A stretch of 64,000 nucleotides of DNA from Chelonoidis abingdonii (lineage: Eukaryota; Chordata; Testudines; Testudinidae), in NCBI RefSeq assembly GCF_003597395.2, contig NC_133770.1, positions 15,675,559 to 15,739,558 on the forward strand, in the 5' to 3' direction. The notes under the pieces are model-generated. The model ran no database searches and was not told where the DNA came from. It was given only the letters and a program-made list of their open reading frames with translations. Within the stretch, counting starts at the first letter, position 1; the number at the start of each line of letters is the position of its first letter. A program made the position numbers and the translations under genes. Shown piece after piece: positions 34,917-45,150 of this stretch.

Positions 34917-35699
34917 TAGGAAATTAAATTTTACAAATTAGTGAATGCCTGTAGTGACACTAATTATAGACTATGTGACAAATGGAATTACTCCAGATTT
35001 ACAACAGAGTAAATGAGAACAGAATTTGACTCTGTCTAGCTGTGTCAGTTACTTGCAACATATATAAACTGAGTTTGCATAGAAAAGTCGGTAGATAATT
35101 AATGAACTGTGAAGCTCAAGAGCTAGTAAGATGTCACTTTACAGGTTTTTTATTCCTTATATACATAATAAACATGCCACTGCAAAAGTGGATAGCCCTG
35201 CATTAATCACAAACTGATTTTTTCCCCCAGAACCTGTCACCAAAACACAGAACCTGTCTTTCAGTGAAAATCCTTCACTGTCAATCCCTTTAAATGTGCA
35301 GGGGGGTGATACTCCATTAATGGGAGAATCTGTTGATGTATTGGAACAGAAAAGTCGTTTTCTTGCCAGCCTGATGCTTGTGTCGCATTCATGTACCAAG
35401 ATGTCTGTGCTAATCATTCTGCCAATTATGTTGCTTCACAAGTTTTGCAAGAGCATGAAAACAACTTCTCTTTTCAAGAAGACTTAACTGCCCTAACTTT
35501 ACCATCTATAAATATTTGCTCCCTGAAAACTGCAAAAGTATGGCCTGATGTTGCCAGTGGCTGAATGCCACCTGCAAACCCTCTTCAGTAGGGATTAAAT
35601 TAACCCCTGTGCAGTGAGCCAGTATAAGGCCTAGGCACCATTAAATCCTCAAAATAGGTCTTAAGTGGGATTTAGGTGATTTATAGGCCTTATGGTCCT

Positions 35700-35820
35700 A
35701 GAGTTGCCAATTTTGGTTGGATGTATTCCTGGAGATTTCATCACATGACATAATCTTTAATTAAAGATTAATCTTTAATTCTTGAAGACTCTGGGCCAAT
35801 CCTGGAGCGTTGGTAACCCT
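35700..35820. mobile_element. Palindromic MITE, copy 1
   Basis: Ends GAGTTGCCAA and TTGGTAACCC. The interior holds TCATCACATGACATAATC, then TTAAAGATTAATCTTTAATT, then CTGGGCCAATCCTGGAG. The same 120-bp element lies inverted at 56792-56911. Confidence 0.65.
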
Positions 35821-36081
35821 ATATGGTCCTCTGTACAGAGGCGAATCTCTGGGATTGAAAGGTAGCAGCATCTTGCTAAGGCCTACTCAGGAACATACAG
35901 GAGTTGCACCCCCCTTTTCTGGGATTGGGCCCTTAAAAGTCCAGGCAGCTTGTTGAAAGTTATCTTTTTTGAGACACAGGAACAGAAAAGGTAATGTTAA
36001 GGACTGAGGTTATGTTCTCTCTCCCTGCTTTCACAATCCTCTGCCCCTAACATTTAGTGGCAAGGAATTGGCCACATAGGA

Positions 36082-36495
36082 CAGTGGTTCTCAACCAGAC
36101 GTACCTGTACCCCGAGGAGTAACCAGAAGTCTTCCAGAGGGTACATCAGTTTATCTAGATATTTGCCTAGTTTTACAACAGGCAATATAAAAAGCACTAG
36201 CAAAGTCAGTACAAACTAAAATTTCATACAATGATTTGTTTATAGTGCTCTAAATACTATACACTGAAATGTAAGTACAATATTGATATTCCAATTGATT
36301 TATTTTATAGTTATATGGTATGGATGAGAAAATAAGCAATTTTTCAATAGTAATGTGCTGTGACACTTTTGTATTTTTATGTCTGATGTTGTAAACAAGT
36401 AGTTTTTAAGTGAGGTGAAACTTGGAGTATGCAAGACAAATCTGACTCCTGAAAGGGGTACAGTAGTCTGGAAAGGTGGACACACCGATCTAATC
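36082..36495. mobile_element. Non-autonomous hAT-like element
   Basis: Starts CAGTGGTTCTCAACC, a classic hAT-type end, followed by GGGTACATCAGTTTATCTAG and TTGCCTAGTTTTACAACAGG. The right part reads CTGAAAGGGGTACAGTAGTC, then a decayed end at about 36490. No coding capacity. Confidence 0.6.
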
Positions 36496-36735
36496 CTAAT
36501 GCTGAATAGCATATTTTCTGAAAAAATTCATGGTCTGTCATGTAAGAAGCACAAATTATACTGTAGTAAGTATGGCTATCGTGAGTCTAACAAAACTGCT
36601 GCTAAAATCACTCTGTACTGCACATTGTTCCCTAGTATTAAAAATATTTAATATTTATACCCATTTTTTTAAAAATTCAGTACCAGAAATGTCTGTTGTT
36701 CTATTAACTGACACTGTTTTATATTTTGTTCACAG

Positions 36736-37089
36736 CTGAGAGTCTTCAAATTGGCAAAGTCCTGGCCAACCTTAAATACTCTCATTAAAATCATTGGTAA
36801 CTCAGTGGGTGCCCTGGGTAACCTCACCCTGGTTCTGGCGATCATAGTCTTTATTTTTGCTGTGGTAGGAATGCAACTTTTTGGGGAAAAATATGCTGAA
36901 AAATGCTGTAAAATATCTGAGGATTGTAAGCCACGTTGGCATTTTATGGATTTTTTCCACTCATTCCTTATTATATTCCGAATTCTCTGTGGAGAATGGA
37001 TTGAAACCATGTGGGATTGTATGGAAGTAGCTGGGCAACCATTGTGCCTTCTCGTCTTCTTGCTGGTCATGGTGATAGGAAACCTAGTG
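36736..37089 (+). CDS. SCN5A: Sodium channel alpha subunit, exon with domain II S4-S6 and pore loop
   Basis: A 354-bp phase 0-0 exon. It completes S4 ([15 protein letters not shown], five regularly spaced basic residues), then the S4-S5 linker ([16 protein letters not shown]) and S5 ([19 protein letters not shown]). Next is an extracellular turret with three Cys, the pore helix and filter ([14 protein letters not shown]), where the Glu of GEW is the domain II filter residue of the D-E-K-A ring. S6 is [16 protein letters not shown]. The S6 form [13 protein letters not shown] matches Nav1.5 rather than the neuronal form MCLTVFMMVMVIG. The donor is GTGAGT. Confidence 0.95.
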
Positions 37090-38984
37090 GTGAGTTTTCA
37101 TGATTGTTTTTTCCTATTTCTATTGTTTTTATGCCAATGTACTCCCTTTTCTCTCAAGACATTGCAGATCTCCCATGATGCACAGATATTATTTCATATT
37201 TGTTACTTTCTGGAAAATTGCCTCCTTTCTTTTTCACGCAAAGAACTTTTTTTCTCAAGGACAAAAACTGCAGAATTGCTTTACTGATTTTGAAAAACAT
37301 TGGGCATTAATTCTCAGAGGAACATAAAGGTTTTCAGTAGAAAAAAGGAACTTGAATTGATGATAATGATTCCTTTTACTTAAGTTCCACTAAAGGCTTG
37401 TGTGTTTTAGTCAGATGTAAGTGATTCATGGGCCATGTACTGTATACAAGAGTGAATTCACTTTGTCTCCATACCAGAAGCTATTTTTAGTTCAGTTCAT
37501 TCTTGGACAAGAACATACAAACTTTACAGCTAACATTGTGTCTTTGCACTGTCTTTGAATATGTGTAGCCTGCTTGGTCTATGGAGTTTAGGTTATGTTT
37601 ACTGTAAAGTCGCTTCCTTGTTTGTTTTCTAGCAGAATATTCCATAAGTAAAGAATGAGTTACATAAGCTCTGAACCTATTAAGGCTGAATCTTATGTCC
37701 CTGCTGTCATTTTATGGACAATTTTGTTTAAAAACACTCTAACTGCAGTGATAATGTAAGTGCCTGGCAGAGGAACTGCCTCCTCATGGCTTAGATGAGG
37801 TTTGAACTGGCCTGCTTTAGTTAAACCGAGTGAAAACTTTTCTGTTAAAAAAAAGCTAGATGTGCCTGGAGCCTGTTTTTTCCCCCGTTTTCATTTCTCA
37901 CAAACCTTTAATGCATATTCTTTCTGCCTTAACATCACATGATGCACGATTGTGACACACTTAGAAATATGCAAATGTCAACATTCTTGAAACAGAAAGC
38001 TCATCTTTCTCTGTTTTCAGGTTATAACTCTTATCATGCAGGATAGAGAATCTAATCAGAAGGTTCCTTGAAATGGAATTCTGGAAGGATGATAGTAAAT
38101 TCAGGTTAAATGAAAACTGTAGTCTGAAATTGGTTTTATGCCAGCATATGTCAAGCCTGGTTCACCACTCTGTTACTCTACTTTTGTTCCATTGATAAAA
38201 CAGTGTAAAACTGTTTTGGCTTCAGTAGAATTTGTAGCGCTGTAAGTAGAGAATCAGGGCCAGTTACAGAAGATATGATGATCCAGGCATGACATTTCAG
38301 CCTCTCTCCCCGTATTCCATCACAACAGACATCAGTGAAGGAGCACTTGCTGACAGTCCCTTCATTTGTGCATCCTGAGGCAGGATGGAGTAAGGCGTTA
38401 GACTCTACAACTCATTTCCCCCACTGGTCTGACAGAGCCTGACCTCATTGACATTCAATGTACATTTCCATAGACTAATCCTGCAGTTCAGGCAAACCAT
38501 TCAGTTGTCTATGGTGGCAGAAGAAATACAGAAACCAGACATGGAAAAGTAACTATACTCTCTTCCTGCAGCAGATGCCTCTCCCTAGGTGCAAGAACCC
38601 TCCCTATGGCATCTCCTTTCCCTTCCCCACCTTGCAGCTGTGACTCCCCTGCCTCTCACCCCAAGCAGAGGCTTAGGCAGATTCCCTACTGCCTGGCTTA
38701 TTGGTACCCAACAGACCCTCCCTGATCTGAGACTAGACCAGATGAGGCATACCAAGCCTTGATTAGTCCCCATCTCCTGGAACAGTAACAGCACCTTTCC
38801 CTTCAAGGAGCAGGGTGTGGAAGAGACTAGTGAGAAGTACCCCCTCTCCTGTAGAGAAAATGGAACAATCTGAAAGAAACTCCCTTTCCCAAGTGACGGA
38901 AAGTCTCATAGGCTAGCCAGTGAGAGGGGACTTGTGTGTAGAGGGGGATTGTGTATAAAACACAGATAGTTGTGTGGGGGACCA

Positions 38985-39475
38985 GCAAGTGTGTGTGAGA
39001 GGCAGGGAGTGAGTGGGAAGGGGCTGTGATTGGGAGTGGAGGGTGTATGAGATGGCAGGGAGTGAGTGAGGAGAGACTGTGATTGGGAGCAGGGGTGTAT
39101 GAGAGGCAGGGAGTGAGTTGGGAGAGGCTGCGACTGGGAGTGGGGATGTGATAGAAGCAAGTAGTGAGTGGGGAGAGGCTGTGATTGGGAGTAGCGCTGT
39201 GTGAGAGGCAGTAAGTGAGTGGGAAGTGGGAGATGCTGCAATTGGAAGTGAGGTGATGAAAGATGCAGGGGATGAGCGGGGAGAGGCTGTGATTGTGAGT
39301 GGGGGTTTGTGAGAGGGATGTAGTAATTGGGGAGGGGAGAGGCTGTGATTGGGAGTGGGGTGTGTGAGAGAGGTGGGGAGTGAGTGGTGAGGGGGAGAGG
39401 CTGTGACGGGGTGTGGGGTGTGTGAGAAAGGCAGAGAGTGAGTGGGGAGAGGCTTCAATTGGGATGGGGAGTGGT
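38985..39475 (+). repeat. G-rich minisatellite, about 53-bp unit, nine copies
   Basis: Repeated pattern GTGTGAGAGGCAGGGAGTGA, then GTGGGGAGAGGCTGTGATTG, then GGAGTGGGG. Unit starts lie near 38993, 39049, 39097, 39149, 39199, 39255, 39308, 39362 and 39420. Units differ in length and sequence. The complementary strand stays open for 222 codons of Ser/Pro/His/Leu repeats, a by-product of the repeat and not a gene. Confidence 0.9.
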
Positions 39476-39599
39476 ACCGAGCATGGGGGGAGCTGGGCTC
39501 AGGGTGCTGTTTTGTTTGTGAGAAAAGGGAAAATAGAATCTTTGAAGTAACATGTTTCAGGTGTTCCATATGTGGATTCATTTTTTCACTAACCTCCTA

Positions 39600-39712
39600 G
39601 AATGTTCTGGACTTTTGTAGAATCTCACGGAACCTTCCAGACTTTCTGAGAACTACATTTTCCTCCAGCTTCCTAGAATGTTGTCAGCCATGCCCTTACA
39701 GGTATTTAAGGG
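39600..39712 (+). promoter_or_regulatory. Promoter-like block with two heat-shock-element-like sites
   Basis: Two copies of GAAnnTTCnnGAC occur at 39600-39612 (GAATGTTCTGGAC) and 39630-39642 (GAACCTTCCAGAC), 30 bp apart. A TATTTAAG motif lies at 39703-39710. The spacing (about 60-100 bp upstream of a TATA-like motif) is what a heat-inducible promoter would show. The third half-site is GAC rather than GAA in both. The block precedes the hAT transposase remnant and may be that element's promoter; this is inference. Confidence 0.35.
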
Positions 39713-39969
39713 GTGGGGCATCACCAGTCAGACAGTGAGATATAAGATTGAATTGAAGTTAAGTGAGAGCCCTGCTGCAATATTGTGAACCTGGTTTTGT
39801 TGTGTAATTGTGAAAGTGTATTTGTGTTTTAGGGATTGAATGTAAGTAGTGACTAACGAAGGACATATTTAATGAGATGCCAGAGATATCTATTGAATCC
39901 CTATTTCTGCAACAATATAAAAGAAATATTGTTACTTCTTTTGCCATGTTTTACACATACTGTTTGATG

Positions 39970-40187
39970 ACTTTCACAAGCAGTGAAAGCTGTTTGGTGA
40001 GCGCAGCTTTTCAAAGCTCAGACTCATTAAAACATATCTTTAATCAACAATGGCCGATGAGAGACTGACGTCATTTTCTATTTTATCGCTTGAAAATGCC
40101 ATTGGCCAGTTTTTGGATCTCTCTGATACTGTGCTTCTGTTCGTGAGGGCAATAGCGAAAGAGCGACCTTTTGAACTAAAGGACTAG
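39970..40187 (+). pseudogene. hAT transposase C-terminus (dimerisation domain), frameshifted
   Basis: The first part (TSSESCLVSAAFQSSDSLK, then IFNQQ) aligns by eye with the hAT C-terminal block TxASAERSFSxLKxIK. A frame change near 40048 then leads into MADERLTSFSILSLENAIG, then FLDLSDTVLLFVRAIAKERP, the closing part of the dimerisation domain; TAG is at 40185-40187. It resembles ZMYM/Zn-finger-linked hAT transposases. About 65 codons remain of a protein normally many hundreds long. No upstream catalytic part was seen. Confidence 0.7.
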
Positions 40188-40221
40188 GGTTAACATTCTA
40201 AGTCTGTCACCTACTGTAACG

Positions 40222-40442
40222 TATCAGAGGGGTAGCCATGTTAGTCTGAATCTGTAAAAGCAGCAGAGAATCCTGTGGCACCTTATAGACTAACAGACAT
40301 TTTGGATCATGAGCTTTCGTGGGTGAATACCCACTACATCATCTGACGAAGTTGGTTTCACCCACGTAAAGCTCATGATCCAAAAATGTCCTGTTAGCTT
40401 ATAAGGTTGCCACGGAATTCTCTGCTGCCCTACTGATACATG
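40222..40442. repeat. Palindrome of two Penelope-like element 3' tails
   Basis: The left arm (TATCAGAGGGGTAGCCATGT, then TGTGGCACCTTATAGACTAA, then CATGAGCTTTCGTGGGTGAA) is the reverse complement of the tail ending the element at 57525-58822. The right arm (TTTCACCCACGTAAAGCTCA, then TTCTCTGCTGCCCTACTGATAC) is the same tail in direct orientation. The centre is near 40346-40352. The two arms pair over about 85-95 bp. Confidence 0.8.
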
Positions 40443-43089
40443 ATTTAATATTGGTCACCCAGTGTTGGTGCAACAAGTTCAATTTCTTGATGTTAGTACG
40501 TTTCAGTTATTCTTAAAATTTAAAAGTTTCTATAAGCTTGGAGGAAATGAATTTTTTTTTTATTTGCTTATATATGGCATGAATAAATACAGATTTACAG
40601 ATCCTAGCGTGCAAATTTATTGTCTTATATGACAGGGATAAATCATGCGTGTAAATTGTGCATTAAAGTCATGAAATGGAAACAAATGCAATTAAAAATA
40701 AGGTATTCAGAAGTTTAACAAATGGAGGGGGAGGATCAAAGAAGCTTCACACCTGGGTCATCATTTGGTTTAGGGCTGTAAGAGAGGCAGTGAGTGTAAG
40801 TGATGGGCAGGGCTGGGGTAGTGAGGAAAGAAAAGTAGTGGGGCATGGTTGATGGCAAAAGCATGGCAGAGAACGAAGTGATGGAAAAGGGAAAGAAGGA
40901 AGAACACATGCAGAATAAGTTTAAAGAAGTTAGCGCTGAATAGACTTCTCAGTGCCAGTTAGTTAGCTAAAAGAGAGACAGGACCATGGGATGGGACCGA
41001 AGAGATAGACTGGGCAGGGTGAGAGGGAAGGCAGTGAGTGAGAGTACTGCAGTTCCTATCAGGCAGCCAAGTGCCTCAGCCTGGCCCTGCATTGCAAGGC
41101 CTTTCTCTTTGCTCAGGCAAAATTTTACCTGCTATGATTTTGTGAGGGGAGTTTGACTAAGCTGTCTCTTTCCTGGTGTTTCTTTGTTCTGAGATGCACT
41201 ATTATATACTACGTGAATAAGAGCAACTGAGCTGAGCCACAAGAGACCTACTTTTTTACACTGCCTCTGATTTAGAAGCTTATTTTTTCAAAGGAAAGCC
41301 AAGAGTCCCACTGACTTTAATGGAAGTTGTATCAGGCCTTAAAAGGGACTATAGGGACTCTATCCCTGCTCCTGCCTTTTATTTCCTAATGCTCCTCTCC
41401 TTATCCTCTGCCTGCTCTACACACCTTGCTGCTTCCTTTTTCTCCTCCTCCAATTTTTCTCTTCCTGCTGTTTTTCTCACTGATCCATACACTTGAAATG
41501 ACATTTCCCTTTCAGTACACCATGCGTCCTCACTCCCCACTTCCAAAACCCACTTCCTTCCCCTTGCTTTCCAGTGTTGTCCTTTGCACCTTCTCTCACC
41601 TACCTCATTTCTCATTAATAAATATCAGAATTTATACAGGAAGGATCATTGATAATACATAGGCTAAGAAGGATTAGATTTTTATCAGTACATGTCAATA
41701 GACATCTATCTCACTGGGCACACACAAACTGAAAAAAATATTTTCATCCACAATAATTGAAATTTACATATAGGCAAAGTAAGAAAAATGCTACTGGAGA
41801 ACTTATTAGAGTTTGACTTAAGGATATTTACTTTATAATATTGACAATTTATCAGTAACAGTAAAACATTAACTTTTTGAATCTGTCTCTTCTTTCATTA
41901 AATAGTTATTGTGACAGGTCCTTCTCTAATACCCTCCCCCCACTAATTTCCTGAAACTGTGAAAATTTAAATTGATAGAAACTTTAAAAATCTTAAAAAT
42001 AAACACCAATTTTATCTGTGAAAATTATATTTTAAAATCTTGAATTCTGCTAAGCCTAACTATATATAACCCCTTTTCCTTTCCTTGTCTCTTATCTGCA
42101 CTCTTGAAGTTCATCTGACATAAATTGGGCAAGGAACAGGCCCTGTAAAGCTGCTTCTATAGCTGTAATGCTCCATGAATATTTGAGAGGAATAACAAAG
42201 CAAATCCAGAATGGCAGCCAGGATTTTGTGGCTTCCTCAGTAGCTTATCTATCTAGTGTCTGCACTAGCCCTACAAAACTCCTGGCTACATAGACATTTT
42301 TATAAAATGTACATTAATGTTAGGTCAGTCAAAATATGGGCCTTTTCATAATAAGAACCCTGTGTATATCACAACATCACCGTAATTTTTAAAAATATTT
42401 TTAAAAGGAAAATGTCTACAGCAAAGTCTTTAATATAAAAATTTACCTTAGCTAGTCAGTGCCAAGGACTGAGTGAATTTTACAAATAAGGTTAGTCAAT
42501 TTAAAATTTTTTTAAAAACCAACAATTTACATAGGGCCCTAATCATCGCCCCTAGGATTCATGTCTGGATCTCTCCCTTTCCACAAGGAAGCAGGGATCA
42601 GCCACCATTGCCGCAGCATCTCCCTTGCTTCAAACCTTGCAGGTAGGCAGTGAGCAGGCCAGGGTAATAGAGCTCAGGACTGAGTGGGGAAGTGCGTCTT
42701 TTCCTAACACCCTATTGTTCCTGCAGATATTTCCTTCCATAGCCCCCATTGTGAAGCTGAGAACACCCCTTCAAAGTGTGTCCCACAGACAGCCACGAGT
42801 CCTGCCAGCATGGATCCAATAGAGAGATGCCACCAGGGAAGGAAGGGAAAGGCAACATGGACACAGAGCCAGTATGAAGGCAAAACTAGCATGGGCCCCT
42901 GACCTCCCAATTATCTAAGGGAGATCCACTGGGTTTATGGGCAGGAACTATGGCCTGTTTGCAAGGGGCAAAGGAATGTGAGTGCAGAACTTTACAGACA
43001 ATTGAAAATGGGAAGAAAAGTCTGAGGAAAAACTCATGGTGACTTTCTACCCTGAATCCCCTCCCATGGGTATCTACCTGAGCCCTATA

Positions 43090-43236
43090 TAGGTACCTAG
43101 TAGCCAGTAATTATGCATTTCATCAAGTGGTTATATACTTGATGAAAATATCCAAATTGTTTGTTTATCTAATCACATATAGTCAGGGTTGTTTTTCCTC
43201 TCTCTTTTTCAAGTACTTAACAACAAAGCAAAGGGA
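43090..43236 (+). repeat. Local direct duplication, copy 1
   Basis: Contains CAGTAATTATGCATTT, then ATCAAGTGGTTATA, then GAAAATATCCAAATTGTTT, then CCTCTCTCTTTTTCAAGT and ACAACAAAGCAAAGGG. Copy 2 is at 43515-43666 with the same order of blocks. No known mobile family was recognised. Confidence 0.75.
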
Positions 43237-43514
43237 TCTGCCGCTAACCAAAGCATTAGGGATGTGATAAATATTTGATTTTGATTAGATGGGCATACTA
43301 ATACTGCTTTTTATTCAATGTTTGCAATCAAGTAAATAGAACATCAAAAAAATGCACAAATGATGAGTTGGGATGCGTTTCTAATTCAATGTGTTGCACA
43401 GCTCCTGTGAATATCTTTTAGATTGCATACTTTCTGAGGCAGGTACTGTCTCCATCTGGGACATGATGCAGATAATAAGGAAACTGGGGAAAGAGAGGGG
43501 ACCATCAAGAGCTA

Positions 43515-43666
43515 TGTAGTTACCCAGTATCCAGTAATTATGCATTTTATCAAGTAGTTATGCAGTTAGTGAAAATGTCCAGATTGTTTACCTAATCATA
43601 TAAATTCAGGTTCACTTTTTCTCTCTCTTTTTAAAGTTCATGACAACAAAGCGAAGGGGCCTCTTC
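43515..43666 (+). repeat. Local direct duplication, copy 2
   Basis: Contains CAGTAATTATGCATTTT, then ATCAAGTAGTTATG, then GAAAATGTCCAGATTGTTT, then TCTCTCTTTTTAAAGT and ACAACAAAGCGAAGGG. Offset to copy 1 is about 425 bp; divergence looks like 15-20 percent. Confidence 0.75.
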
Positions 43667-45044
43667 AAGGCAAATATCAAATATTTCCACTCCCCTACCT
43701 TCAGTCTCTCTAAGGGAGGGGTCAGAAGGTGTCAAGTTTCTATGTGAGCCACTGCCTAGGTGCAGTGATGACTCTCACTGTATATAAATCCTTAGACTAG
43801 CTCAATGGATAAGTGCATTTACTTCAAGAAGTCCTGGCTTGTGGCCCAATCAAAGCCCACTGAAGTCCAGAGGAAAGATTCCAGCTGACTTCACTGGGCT
43901 TTGGATCTGGCCCTTAATGACTAGGTCTTAGACATTACCAGACATCAGGCATATCTGTACAAGGCACTGTTCAGCACCACTTGTTCGCTCACTCTTTGTT
44001 TGGGCTGGAGGAAGAGCAAGGCGGAACATGGACTTAGACATGTGGGAATCTTCCCAAGCTGTACATGCCTGCCACTGCAGGTCAGAACCAGACCTGAAAA
44101 GGGCCTTTGTATAGTGCCATCATTTATCCCTGCCATAAGACCAGTGACAAGGGTCAATAAAGTCAAAATACTTCTGTGCTCACGACAGATGCAAATTCTA
44201 ATAAGAATGGCTGGTGGAAGTTTTAGTCCAAAGGTCAGATTTCAAGAATTTAAGTGGCAAAAGCTTGTTAGAGCTGTCACTATGGCAGTAAAGGATGCAT
44301 GTTGAGGACAAAAGATAAGGTCAGTAGCTTTTGTCTGAAGCACAGATAAGGTCAATGACTGAAGGTCTGTCAAGATGCCAGCATTTTTAGAACATGTGAA
44401 GCATTTTGCAACAAGTTTTCAAAACTTGGGCATCTTTTATTATTAAATTAATAAAGGATGCTTCATTCCAGAGGAACAAGGCCTCAATTCATTAAAGTTT
44501 CTTAGCCCCAGAAATGCATGAACATGAAATTAGTACACTGGCTACTGTTCATAGAAAGATTCCATAGGTTTTCTTTTCTTTTCAGATTTTCTTTACACTG
44601 AACTAGAACTGCTGTGGCCAATTTTCTTGTTTTTCATTATATTTCCCCAGGGATGTACTACCCAAAAATTGCAGCTGAGTTTGGCCCAAATGATGCAATC
44701 CTGAAATAATTAATTATTTAGCACTTAATAACAAACATTTTCTCATTTAAATGCAGGTGAAACATTTTTTTAAAAGGAAGAACTGATTAAGGGGGTTTCT
44801 AACAAGTGTCACTTTGAAAGTAAAACAATCTCCTTGGAGGGGAATACAGTATTTATAATGAAGCTATTACCCATTGACCTGACAATTAACAGAAATTAAG
44901 GCCCAAAACTGCAAAAAAAGAAAAGTGTGTACTTTAGCAGGAAACTCTTGGGAAGATTTTCATGCCCGGAGTCTTCAGTTGGGCTTTAGTAGGAACTTAT
45001 GGAGAGAATTAATAGTTCTCTTCCCTGTCCCATGTGGCAGCAGT

Positions 45045-45150
45045 CTTCTTGCATAGGAATTGACCAGAGGGTCATCTAGTCTAATATCCAGTGACTAGCA
45101 CCAGATGTTTCAGAGGTAGGTGCAAAAAAATTCAATAGGGTTTTGCCCTC
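45045..45150 (-). mobile_element. CR1 LINE 3' end fragment, antisense
   Basis: GACCAGAGGGTCATCTAGTC, then AATATCCAGTGACTAGCACC, then AGATGTTTCAGAGGTAGGTG: the reverse complement of a CR1 3' end subtype. Short and diverged. Confidence 0.6.

Noticed and set aside
38913..39581. Minus-strand open frame of 222 codons
   Set aside because: Produced entirely by the 53-bp minisatellite; low-complexity Ser/Pro/His/Leu repeats, no family.
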